A stretch of DNA of 64,000 nt from Kribbella qitaiheensis. GTDB lineage: Bacteria > Actinomycetota > Actinomycetes > Propionibacteriales > Kribbellaceae. The stretch spans positions 6,262,001 to 6,326,000 of the forward strand of contig NZ_CP043661.1 of the NCBI RefSeq assembly GCF_014217565.1, in the 5' to 3' direction. This document shows, piece by piece, positions 16,690 through 25,139 of this stretch. Positions within the stretch are counted from its first letter, which is position 1. Each line of letters begins with the position of its first letter. The position numbers and the translations under genes were made by a program. The notes beneath the pieces are model-generated. The model was not told the origin of the DNA. It made no database searches and saw nothing but the letters and a program-made list of their open reading frames with translations.

Positions 16690-18310
16690 ATGACTCACCC
16701 CGTCCGCCCTACCGACGTGCTGGTCGTTGGCGCCGGCCCCGGTGGGCATGACTGTCGCGGCGCTCCTGGCCGCTCTTGACGTCGACGTGGCGGTGGTCGA
16801 GAAGAACGCCGGTACTGCGGACGACCCGAAGGCGATCAGCCTTGATGACGAGTCGTTGCGTGCCTACCAACGCGCGGGGATTGTGGCCGACGTGTTGAGG
16901 GCGATTGTGCCGGGCACCGGCACTCGTTACTACGACAGCGACAATCAGCCGGTTTTCCATGCTCGAGCGGCAGTGCCCTACCGGTCGGGTTATCCGTTCA
17001 AGAATCCGTTTGCCCAGCCCGATCTCGAACGTGTTCTCCATGCGGCGCTTGAGCGGAGCCCCCGCGTCGACCTTCGGTTCTCCACGGAGTTGATCGGGCT
17101 CGAGCAAGACGATCAGGGGATCGTCGCCCAGACGGTCGGTCCTGCCGGCGAGGGGCAGATATCCGCACGCTATGCGCTGGGCGCAGACGGGGGACGCTCG
17201 CGCGTTCGATCGTTGCTGGGGATCACCATGAGCGGGCGGAGCCACGATGACGTCTGGCTCGTCATCGACGCTCTTGGAGACGCCCACAAAGAGCGGTACG
17301 GGATGCATCACGGCGATCCACGTCGACCGTATGTGATCGTGCCCGGACTGCACGGACGGTGCCGCTACGAGTTCTACCTGTATCCCGGTGAGTGTGATGC
17401 GACCAGCGACCCGCCGTTCGAGCTGATCCAAAGACTTCTGGAGCCTCATCGCTCCATCGCGCCGGATCAGGTGGAGCGGGCGGTGACCTACCGCTTCCAT
17501 GGTCTGAGCGCGGCCAGTTGGTACTCCGGCCGCGCGTTTCTGCTGGGTGACGCCGCGCACATGATGCCGCCGTTCGCGGGCCAAGGGCTCAACACAGGAA
17601 TCCGTGACGCGGCAAACCTGGCGTGGAAGCTCGCGGCGGTGGTGAAGGGGTCAGCGCACGAATCGCTCCTGGAGAGCTACGAAGTCGAACGGAGACCGCA
17701 CGCGGAGGCGGTGATCCGCAGCTCGGAACGACTCGGGCGGATCGTGATGACCACCAACCCGCGTATCGCGCGCTTCCGCGACCAGGTGGTACGCCGTGCG
17801 CTCGAGTCCGAGGCGGGTCGAGCCTTTTTCAAGGAGATGCGCTACCGCCCCAGCACCCGGATCGTCTCCGGCGCCGTTCACGATCCGTCGAGCAATCCGC
17901 TGGTCGGAACCGTGATCGGACAACCCCTGGTCTTCGACTTCGGTTCACATCGATGCCTGCCCTTCGACGAACTTCTCGGGCAGGGCTGGTCGGTGGTGGC
18001 GGTCGGTCTCGGCCAGGGCGGCGACGTCGAGTGGTCGCAAGCGATGGACTCGCTGCGCGGCATCGACGCACGCCTCCTCGACGTTCCGCTCGACGACCTG
18101 GTGTACGACCGGCCGGATCCGATCGGCATAGCGATCGACCTCGACACCCGGCTCTATTCCGAGTTCGAGCCGGCTCGCGGATCGTTCGTGATCATCCGCC
18201 CTGATCGGGTCGTCGCGGCTGTCGCGGCCGCCGGACAACTGCAAGAGGTCATCTCCGATCTCGGCTTTTTCACGCACGCGCAGCCGATCGCGGCAGCGCC
18301 GACCCGCTGA
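16690..18310 (+). CDS. FAD-dependent aromatic-ring monooxygenase (MhpA-like), frameshifted near its start
   Basis: ATG at 16690 with GGGAG upstream opens MTHPVRPTDVLVVGAGP, the expected flavin Rossmann start, but this frame ends after about 29 codons. One extra C in the run 16737-16740 separates it from the frame that continues VGMTVAALLAALDVDVAVVEKN to the stop at 18310. Removing it restores GAGPVG. Downstream the class A flavin hydroxylase motifs are intact: ALGADGGRSRVR (DG motif) and FLLGDAAHMMPPFAGQGLNTG (GD motif). Such enzymes hydroxylate phenolic rings before extradiol cleavage; the next gene is an extradiol-type dioxygenase. Without the repair, a start at 16727 or 16748 would lack the dinucleotide-binding loop. 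Confidence 0.85.
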
Positions 18311-18321
18311 AAGGACATTCC

Positions 18322-19254
18322 ATGGAACGACCGGAACGCATCACCCTGCCGGACGAGGAGAACGCCGGCCGGCTGCGCCGCACCGCCGTTTCGCACATCG
18401 GGTTCACGGTCCCTGACGTCGACGAGGCAGAGACCTTCTACACGCGCACGCTGGGGATGGTGCGCCACGCCGATTCGCCGGCTGGCGCCGTCCGTCTCGG
18501 TTGGGGAGAGGGCCACCACGTGATTGACCTCCTCCCAGGCGAGCAGGGACTTGCCCACTTCGGGTTCGAGGTCCGCGACAAGGCCGGCCTCGACGGCATC
18601 CGCCGACGCCTCGAGACCGCCGGTTCCACCTGTACCGACCTTGACCCGAGCTACATCGACGCGGCCGTGGGCACGCCTGACGGGCTGGTGGTCACCGACC
18701 CCGACGGCAACACGGTTCATTTCCACAGCGAGGTGCGCCGGTCGGGTGAGAACGCCGCCGACACCGGTCGGCGGCCCATCAAGTTCCAGCACACCACGGT
18801 CGGCACCGTCGCCGTCGCGCCTCTGGTTGCCTTCTATACCGGTGTCATCGGCTTCCGCATGTCGGATCAGCTCAAGGACGGCAACTTCGCCTGGCTCCGC
18901 AGCGACCGAGACCATCACACGCTGGCGATCGTGCGTGTCGGGCGCGCCGGTGACATCGACCACTACTCTTATGACCTCGCGGAGTGGGAGGACTTCAAGT
19001 CGTGGTGCGACCGACTGACCGAGTTGGACGTCCCGGTGACTTGGGGGCCCGGACGCCACGGGCCGGGGAACAACCTCTTTGTGTTCTTCGACGACCCCGC
19101 CGGGAACCACATCGAGTTGTCGGCAGAGATGGAGAAGTTCCACGACGACCGCGTCGACTATGTGCCTCGACGCTGGACTCCCGCGCCTCAGACCGTGAAC
19201 CTCTGGGGCGGCCAGACCCCGGCCTGGCGCGGCTTGAGCGAAACGAGGATCTGA
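18322..19254 (+). CDS. Extradiol ring-cleavage dioxygenase (VOC superfamily)
   Basis: A 310-residue two-module type I extradiol dioxygenase. Candidate iron ligands are His157 (FQHTTVG), His214 (DIDHYSYDL) and Glu265 (GNHIELSAEME), the 2-His-1-carboxylate set of catechol 2,3-dioxygenases. Module 1 (VSHIGFTVPDVDEAETFY) keeps the fold without the full site, as is usual. It cleaves a catechol-type ring next to a hydroxyl group. It starts 11 bases after the monooxygenase stop and overlaps the FAH-family gene as TGATG, so these steps are co-translated. Confidence 0.9.
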   Translation: MERPERITLPDEENAGRLRRTAVSHIGFTVPDVDEAETFYTRTLGMVRHADSPAGAVRLGWGEGHHVIDLLPGEQGLAHFGFEVRDKAGLDGIRRRLETAGSTCTDLDPSYIDAAVGTPDGLVVTDPDGNTVHFHSEVRRSGENAADTGRRPIKFQHTTVGTVAVAPLVAFYTGVIGFRMSDQLKDGNFAWLRSDRDHHTLAIVRVGRAGDIDHYSYDLAEWEDFKSWCDRLTELDVPVTWGPGRHGPGNNLFVFFDDPAGNHIELSAEMEKFHDDRVDYVPRRWTPAPQTVNLWGGQTPAWRGLSETRI

Positions 19255-20076
19255 TGGCTTGGGTTTCGTATCGGCAGGATGGTTTCGAGCACGTCGGCGT
19301 CGTCGACGGTGAAAAGTACATTCCACTGCGGGGAATCCGGCGGATCGACGCGGACACCGGCCTCGACGCGCTGAGAGAAGCCGATCGGGACGAAGACGCC
19401 GTCGTCGACGCAGGCTCGGTCGAGCTGCTGCCGCCCACCTGGGCTCCGCAGAAGATCTTCTGTGTCGGGCTGAATTTTCATGCGCACATCGCGGAGACGA
19501 AGCGAGACCTCCCGACCTACCCCGTCCTCTTCCCCAAGTACGCCGACAGCCTCATCGCCGCCGATCGCCCGATCCCGGTCCCTGCTGAATCCGAGCAGGT
19601 CGACTATGAAGCGGAGCTCGCCGTTGTGATCGGCCGTCCTGGTCGTCGGATCTCCCCCGAGTCCGCCCTCGAACACGTCCTGGGCTACACGGTCGCCAAC
19701 GATGTCACTATGCGGGACTACCAGTACAAGACCCACCAGTGGTTGCAGGGCAAAGCATGGGATGGCGCCACACCCCTCGGCCCGTTGCTTCTTGGTACGG
19801 ACGAGGTGGACGTGAGTACCGCCGGCATCCGCACGATCCTGAACGGTGAGACGCTGCAGGACTCCGATCTGTCCCACCTGATCTTCTCGATCCCCACGCT
19901 CATCGCGACGATCTCGGAATTCACCGTCCTCCGGCCCGGAGACCTGATCCTCACGGGCACACCCGGCGGGGTCGGGTTCCGGCGTGACCCTCAGGTCTTC
20001 CTTCACCCCGGCGACACCGTCATTGTGGAGATCGATGGCGTCGGCCCGGATCGAGAGCCCCGTCGTCGCGGAGTAG
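19254..20076 (+). CDS. Fumarylacetoacetate hydrolase family protein, frameshifted at its C-terminus
   Basis: The ATG at 19254 overlaps the previous stop (TGATG). Motifs fit the FAH family, which hydrolyses or isomerises ring-cleavage products with Mg2+: IFCVGLNFHAHIAE, VDYEAELAVVIGRPG (metal-ligand glutamates), GYTVANDVTMRDYQ, GKAWDGATPLGP and LTGTPGGVG. The normal family ending can be read as VEIDGVGRIESPVVAE then TAG at 20074-20076 if one C is removed from 20045-20047. As given, the frame misses this stop and runs to 20288 into the convergent aldolase gene with low-complexity sequence. I give the repaired end. Confidence 0.85.
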
Positions 20077-20106
20077 GCAGGCTGTCTGGTGCCGGCGGCT
20101 CCCTCG

Positions 20107-20808
20107 TCAGCTTGGTGGCGACGACCGCCGGACCAAGTAGTCGTAACCGGCGCGGAGCTGCGACTCGGGCCACACTCGGGCCCGCTTGTCGCGCAGCTCG
20201 TCCTCATCCGAGAAGGACACGATCTTTCCTGACGCCTGCGCACGGAGGTGGAGGTCGCACGCCGCTTCGAGCAGTACGGCATACATGACGGCGTGGGCCT
20301 CGTCGACGCCGGCTGCCACCAGTCCGTGGCGGGGCAGGATGCAGGCGGGCTGGGTGCCGATCGCCTCGGACACGATGCGGCCGCGCTCGGGGTTCCAGAT
20401 CAGGTCACCCGAGAGCGGCGCCCGTGGTACGGGCGGGTCAGCGAACAGAACTCCCTCGTGCGAGATCGCGCGAAGGGGCACGTCGAGAGCGCTGAACGCG
20501 TTCACTGCTGGCGAGTGGGTATGCACCGAGGCGCCCACGTCGGTCCTGGCCCGCTGGATCTCGAGGTGGATGTGGCATTCGAGATGAACAGCTCCCTGGC
20601 CGGCGAGTAGCCGGCCGGACCAGTCGATCAATTGGATGTCGTCCGGCTCAAGTTCGTCGAACCCGAGCCCGCTGCGCTTGAGCCAGACCCCTCTGCCCGC
20701 TGGATCGCGGATGGCCACATGTCCCCACACCATGTCCTGCTGGCCGGCGTCGGCGAGCGCTCGACTCGCGGTGACGACGCGCATAGCTGTGTCGCGATCG
20801 GAGGCCAC
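20107..20808 (-). CDS. Class II aldolase/adducin-family protein
   Basis: A 233-residue protein with the class II aldolase zinc site: His in ECHIHLEI and VHTHSP, and RHGLV. Relatives are fuculose/ribulose-phosphate aldolases and also decarboxylases of aromatic-pathway intermediates. The GTG at 20808 begins one base after the bicupin stop, so the two form an operon on the minus strand, convergent with the ring-cleavage genes. A role in cleaving or decarboxylating a catabolic hydroxy-acid is inferred. Confidence 0.88.
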   Translation of the reverse strand: MASDRDTAMRVVTASRALADAGQQDMVWGHVAIRDPAGRGVWLKRSGLGFDELEPDDIQLIDWSGRLLAGQGAVHLECHIHLEIQRARTDVGASVHTHSPAVNAFSALDVPLRAISHEGVLFADPPVPRAPLSGDLIWNPERGRIVSEAIGTQPACILPRHGLVAAGVDEAHAVMYAVLLEAACDLHLRAQASGKIVSFSDEDELRDKRARVWPESQLRAGYDYLVRRSSPPS

Positions 20809-20809
20809 C

Positions 20810-21817
20810 TCAGCTCACGGGCTTCGCGAACGCACGCGCGCGATAGGCCTCGATGTCTTCGAGGTTCCACCTCGAGCTCTCTGTTGCCGCCTCCCATACG
20901 CAATCGAGTTTGCCAGTGGTGACGGTGCTGAGGTGACGGCTGCTGCCGGCCACGATGCTCGCATAGGCGACGCCGACCGGAATGTGCACGAACGTGCCGG
21001 GCGTCATCTCGACGACACCGTTCGCGCTCACCAGCAGCCGCGTACCTTCGATCTGGTACTGCACCTCGTCGGCATTGCGGCGCCGCAGATACTCTCGCCC
21101 GTCGCTGTCGGTGATGTCCGTTACGCCGACCGCGTGCTGGGCGCCCTGCCAGATCCACTGCGTCTGGTTCTCGTCCACCTTGGTCGACAGCACCTGCAGG
21201 CGCTCATCCTCCTGATGTGCCTGCTCGAGAATCAAGCGCTCGTCGGAGAGTTGTACTGCGCGGTCGCAGTGCCGGCCCCCCAGGCAGTCGGTGTGCACCT
21301 CGTTGACCGTGGCCGCCTCCCAGCCCTCGAACGGCGGGATGAGAACCTCGCTGGTGCGAACCACCTCACCGACATCGCGAAGCGGCGTCGGGAAGTACCA
21401 CAGAATGTGACTCGCCTTGCGGCCGAAGTTGTCATGGGCAACCCCGCACGGGATCCGCACCAGGTCGCCGCCTTCGAGCTCGACCGTCCCCAACTCGGTC
21501 ATCAATGTTCGGCCGCCGCGGATCTGGTACGACATCTCATCGACATCCAGATTCCGGTGGTACATCGGCTGCCGGAAGTTCATCTGCATCCACTCGATGC
21601 GACCTGTGTCGCCTTCCCACAGGATGCGCGGCGGGATGAATGCGCCTTCTTGGTAATCCTGGTCGAAGTGGACGACCTTGAGCGGCGGGATCGGATCCCA
21701 GGAGACGCCGGGGACCTTGGGGACCGCCGGTGACAGGAGTGCCAGTTCGTCGCGGAGTAGCCGGCGAGGTGGGTGGTCGAACGGGAACGTGGCGAACAAC
21801 TCGGTGACGGTCGGCAT
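20810..21817 (-). CDS. Bicupin protein, possible ring-cleavage dioxygenase
   Basis: A 335-residue protein with two cupin-like domains: residues about 60-150 (YHRNLDVDEMSYQIRGGRTLMTE, then GDLVRIPCGVAHDNFG) and about 225-300 (RRNADEVQYQIEGTRLLVS, then PGTFVHIPVGVAYASI). The first domain carries metal-ligand-type H, E and H; in the second the last histidine position reads GVAYAS, so only one metal site is likely. The layout recalls homogentisate dioxygenase-like or gentisate-type bicupins, but the assignment is tentative. It is 21 bases downstream of the atypical alcohol dehydrogenase gene. Confidence 0.8.
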   Translation of the reverse strand: MPTVTELFATFPFDHPPRRLLRDELALLSPAVPKVPGVSWDPIPPLKVVHFDQDYQEGAFIPPRILWEGDTGRIEWMQMNFRQPMYHRNLDVDEMSYQIRGGRTLMTELGTVELEGGDLVRIPCGVAHDNFGRKASHILWYFPTPLRDVGEVVRTSEVLIPPFEGWEAATVNEVHTDCLGGRHCDRAVQLSDERLILEQAHQEDERLQVLSTKVDENQTQWIWQGAQHAVGVTDITDSDGREYLRRRNADEVQYQIEGTRLLVSANGVVEMTPGTFVHIPVGVAYASIVAGSSRHLSTVTTGKLDCVWEAATESSRWNLEDIEAYRARAFAKPVS

Positions 21818-21838
21818 TTTTCTTCCTCTACTTGGCCC

Positions 21839-22948
21839 TCAGCCCGCGGTCGCGGGGTGGGTTCTGCTGGTCGGCGACACGACAGCCATCCACATCGGCT
21901 CCTGGCGGTCGCGGAAGATGTCGCGGGCACGATCGACGTCGTCGAGCGTGAACCGATGTGTGATCAGGTCCTCGTAACGCTTGGGATCCTCGGCGAGGAG
22001 CCGCATCGCGTCGTGCGCGTCCTTGCGGGTCCCGTTGCGGGTTCCCACGAAGGTGATGCAGTTGACCGAGAAGGCCGCGGGAGGAATCACCAGAGGCTCT
22101 GGGTTGACGCCCATGTGCACGAGGCGCCCGCCGGTCTTGATCCCGCCGAAGACGAACGATGTGCCCTTCCCGTGCGGGAAGTAGTCGATCACCGCATCGA
22201 CCCCGGCGGGCTCGATCGCGCGCATCCGACCGGTAACCCCTCGCGCGTCGTCGTCCGGTGAGATCGTGACGGTGCGGACCAACTCCGGATCGATCGCCTG
22301 CACCGCTGCGAGGCGGTCCTCGTCGCGTCCCACTGCGATGATCCGCCGGACTCCGTACCATCGAGCGATTGCGATGGTCGCGACTCCCATCGCTCCGGTA
22401 GCGGCAGTCACGGCGATGGTCGATCCGGCCTCGGTCTCGGCCAGTTTGAAAGCGCGCACCGCATTTGCGAAGTCGTGGGTTTTGGCGCCGAGGTCGAAAC
22501 TCAGCGACTCCGGAAGCAGATCGACATTAGCGGCAGGCACGACGACGTACTCGGCGAGCCCTCCGTTGTGGTATTTGCTGTACCGGGGCATGGCGTCGGG
22601 TCCGAAGATCGCGTGCCCGATCATCGAGTTGGCGCTGCACATCATCTCGCGGTCGGTCGTGCAGTAGTCGCAGACCCCGCACGAGAGCAGGGGGTGAACC
22701 CGTACTCGTTGGTCGGCCAGCGTGGGATCCACGCCTTCGCCGACGGACTCGACAATGCCCGCGATCTCGTGGCCCAAGACCGTCGGAACGATCGGGACGC
22801 GGCCCATTCTCAGCAGGTTGAATGCTCCGGGCGCCAGCCCCGCAGCAACGACCCGGATGACGACCTCGTTCGCCCCGGCGGAGGGCTTGGGAATGTCGCC
22901 GATCCGGAACGTGCCTTCCGCGTCGACAACCTCTGCAGCGAGCATCAC
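21839..22948 (-). CDS. MDR-family alcohol dehydrogenase lacking the catalytic zinc cysteine
   Basis: A 369-residue medium-chain dehydrogenase. The structural zinc cysteines are present (Cys90, 93, 96, 104 in SCGVCDYCTTDREMMC), as are His60-Glu61 (GHEIAG) and a nucleotide-binding segment TAATGAMGVATIA. The position that normally holds the catalytic Cys (GLCxTD) reads GLAPGAFN, so Ala39 replaces the zinc ligand. It may use another zinc ligand set or be a reductase or lyase-like member. Its ATG overlaps the end of the TAXI-type gene upstream by four bases. Confidence 0.88.
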   Translation of the reverse strand: MMLAAEVVDAEGTFRIGDIPKPSAGANEVVIRVVAAGLAPGAFNLLRMGRVPIVPTVLGHEIAGIVESVGEGVDPTLADQRVRVHPLLSCGVCDYCTTDREMMCSANSMIGHAIFGPDAMPRYSKYHNGGLAEYVVVPAANVDLLPESLSFDLGAKTHDFANAVRAFKLAETEAGSTIAVTAATGAMGVATIAIARWYGVRRIIAVGRDEDRLAAVQAIDPELVRTVTISPDDDARGVTGRMRAIEPAGVDAVIDYFPHGKGTSFVFGGIKTGGRLVHMGVNPEPLVIPPAAFSVNCITFVGTRNGTRKDAHDAMRLLAEDPKRYEDLITHRFTLDDVDRARDIFRDRQEPMWMAVVSPTSRTHPATAG

Positions 22949-23925
22949 GCCAACTCCTCATGTCCATGGATCTTCTGGAGATACACGGCCTCGGCGGCCG
23001 GGTGAAGGGGAATCGGGGTCGCGATCGCAGTCGGCAGGTCGACGGGGTACCGCAGCGGCGAATAGTCCACAGGCAGATGGCGGTACCCGCGAGCAAGTGC
23101 TTCCGAGTTGACACTGAACGCCTGCGCGACGAGTTGGGCGAATTCATCAGGCAACCCGCTGGTCGCCGCGACGATCCACCCGGAGTAGTCGAGAGCGCGG
23201 ATGGTGTCCGCCGTGTGCGGGAAATAGCCGCCGGGAAGCTCGATTGTTCTCAGCCCCCAGCGATGGTCGAGCGCAGCGACCTCGTCATCAGCGAGAGACA
23301 GTAAGACGACGGAGCCGTCCCGGGAAAGCTCCTGCCAGTCCGGGGTCATGATCGCCTCGGAGATCATGACATCTGCTCGACCCTCGTGGAGGTCAGCGAT
23401 GACGTCGAACGGCTGCTCGTGCCGGGTGACCTGGCCGCCTCTCGCGACCACGTCTTCCAGTTCGACGCCGGCAGCCGACAGCACAGCATCTGCCGCGAAC
23501 CCCATGAATCCGTCCGGGTCGTTGACCCCGAGCGAGATCCTCAGCGGGCCGGGGTGAGCTGCGAGTTCCGCGAGGGTCGTGATCCCAAGATCTTTGCGCA
23601 CGACCGGGATCATCGCGTCGCGGTGGGGAAGTACCCCGAGCGCAACGAGGTCGGGGATCGGCGCGCCCTCGAACGGTCCGACTCCCTCTCGGGCCAGCCG
23701 AGCGAACGACGCAGGTGTCGCCAGAGCGATATCGACATCGCCGGCTCCCAGGGCGCGGAGATTGTCACCCATGCCGCGCCCGGTGTAGATCACAGCCTGC
23801 CGGTGGTCAGTTGTGTTGTCCCAGACCCACTGCGTGATCCATCCAGCGGCACGAGTGAGGTTCGCGCCGCCCCAGTCGGCCTTCAGTCGCAGCAGTCGAG
23901 AGCTGTCGTCCTCTTCGAGCATCAT
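22945..23925 (-). CDS. TAXI-type solute-binding-like protein without signal peptide
   Basis: A 326-residue protein with the TAXI/periplasmic-binding type II pattern: LRLKADWGGANLTRAAGW, GDNLRALGAGDVDIALATP, LAAHPGPLRISLGVNDPDG and VMISEAIMTPDW. TAXI proteins are normally exported partners of TRAP transporters. Here the N-terminus is hydrophilic (MLEEDDSSRLL), so no export signal is visible and no TRAP permease gene is nearby. It may be a cytoplasmic enzyme or sensor built on this fold; related folds include 4,5-dihydroxyphthalate decarboxylase. It heads the minus operon that ends with the class II aldolase. Confidence 0.78.
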   Translation of the reverse strand: MMLEEDDSSRLLRLKADWGGANLTRAAGWITQWVWDNTTDHRQAVIYTGRGMGDNLRALGAGDVDIALATPASFARLAREGVGPFEGAPIPDLVALGVLPHRDAMIPVVRKDLGITTLAELAAHPGPLRISLGVNDPDGFMGFAADAVLSAAGVELEDVVARGGQVTRHEQPFDVIADLHEGRADVMISEAIMTPDWQELSRDGSVVLLSLADDEVAALDHRWGLRTIELPGGYFPHTADTIRALDYSGWIVAATSGLPDEFAQLVAQAFSVNSEALARGYRHLPVDYSPLRYPVDLPTAIATPIPLHPAAEAVYLQKIHGHEELA

Positions 23926-23950
23926 CGCCCTTCCGTTCTATCCTGCTTTA

Positions 23951-23966
23951 CAATACAGGTGTCCTG
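23951..23966. promoter_or_regulatory. Shared 16-base element, copy 2 (divergent promoter)
   Basis: CAATACAGGTGTCCTG contains the palindrome CAGG-TGT-CCTG and matches 13334-13349 at 12 of 16 bases. It lies in the 68-base gap between divergent genes (minus start 23925, plus start 23994), so it could control both. Confidence 0.45.
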
Positions 23967-23993
23967 ACTAACAAAACCAGTGGAAGGCATGCC

Positions 23994-24674
23994 ATGCCCA
24001 ATGAGCCGACGGCCAGCCTGTCTCCGCGCCGCCTGACAACACTCGGCCACTCGTGCGTACTCCTCGAATTGGCGGCGGCCGACGGGTCGGTACGCCGCTT
24101 GATCCTGGACCCGGGCAATCTGACGGCGCCGCTCACCGCGACGGTGGCCGTCGACGCCGTGCTCATCACGCATCCGCACCCCGATCACGTAGACCCCAGC
24201 CAACTTGCGGCACTCGCGGCCGGGCGCGAACTACCGATCTTTGGAGGTGCCGGACTCGGCAGTTATCTGAGCGAGGCCGGGATTGACGCCGTCACCGAAC
24301 TAGAGCCTGGCGAGCACGAGATCGCCGGAATCCAAGTGCGGGTGGGTAGCGCACCGCACGAGGTGATCCACCCCGCGCTTCCACTGCCCGCCAACCTCAC
24401 CTACGAGATCGGAGGAGTTTTCGCCCCCGGCGACGCGTTTGCCCGTCCCGAGGGACAGACCGAGGTTCTCCTCGCGCCCACCGGCGCCCCATGGATGAAG
24501 CTGCTCGAGACCATCTCGTACGTCGCCGAAGTCGCGCCGCAGCGAATGGTGCCCGTTCATGACGGAGGGCTCGGGCCCGCTCACCGGACGCTCCACACCA
24601 CTGTCATGAAGAAGTTCGCCCCGGAGGGCACCGAGGTAAGCGTGCTCGCGCCGGGACAATCCCTCGAGTTCTGA
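23994..24674 (+). CDS. Metallo-beta-lactamase fold hydrolase (UlaG-like)
   Basis: A 226-residue MBL-fold protein. The metal motif is ITHPHPDHVDP (HxHxDH), preceded by the UlaG-type opening LTTLGHSCVLLEL and followed by GDAFARPE and PVHDGGLGP, which hold the remaining ligands. The family hydrolyses lactones or phospho-/thioesters. It is divergent from the TAXI/dehydrogenase operon and shares its short promoter region, so it likely belongs to the same pathway, perhaps opening a lactone. Confidence 0.88.
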   Translation: MPNEPTASLSPRRLTTLGHSCVLLELAAADGSVRRLILDPGNLTAPLTATVAVDAVLITHPHPDHVDPSQLAALAAGRELPIFGGAGLGSYLSEAGIDAVTELEPGEHEIAGIQVRVGSAPHEVIHPALPLPANLTYEIGGVFAPGDAFARPEGQTEVLLAPTGAPWMKLLETISYVAEVAPQRMVPVHDGGLGPAHRTLHTTVMKKFAPEGTEVSVLAPGQSLEF

Positions 24675-25139
24675 TCACTGCCTAGGCAATCCCCGCCCAT
24701 GAGGCCGGGACCGCGGGGTCAGCTGCTCGGATGTTTATGGTGATTCGGGTGTTGGGCTGCTGTTTTGCAGGTGGAAACTGAGGGTGGCTCATCCTGTCCA
24801 GCCGGGCGGTGCGAGGCTTGGCAGGTTGACGGTGAAGTCGGAGAAGTTCGGCACGGTGATGACCTGGTCAGGTTGTCGCTGGGTGCCGGTACCGCCGGCT
24901 TGGAGCCGGATGCGGAGGTTCGAGGGCAGGTTCGAGGCGACGGTGCCTGCCGCGACGTCCGCCCAGATTTCGCCGGCCATGCCTGCTCGCCCAGCAGTCC
25001 CTGACGATCTGCAAGCAACCTCGGCGACGATACGGTCGATAACTGCCCAGAGCTGCTTTGTGGGTTCGACCGGAACCCCGCGCACCGTTGTGCGCGATGA
25101 CACCGGAAGCCCTCGCGTGGTCGACAGGGCGACGCCTGG
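24675..25139. other. Gap between convergent units; no recognised gene
   Basis: A perfect palindrome TGCCTAGGCA lies at 24680-24689, close after the MBL stop, and a GC-rich pair CCCCGC/GCGGGG at 24691-24718 could form a weak terminator. A 104-codon minus frame at 24789-25103 ends near the CcdA gene; it has no family resemblance that I recognise and no good ribosome site, so I do not call it a gene with confidence. It could be a remnant or a small hypothetical protein. Confidence 0.4.

Noticed and set aside
24789..25103. A 104-codon minus frame after the CcdA gene
   Set aside because: Start is a weak GTG, no ribosome site, no recognised family; kept only as part of the gap description.
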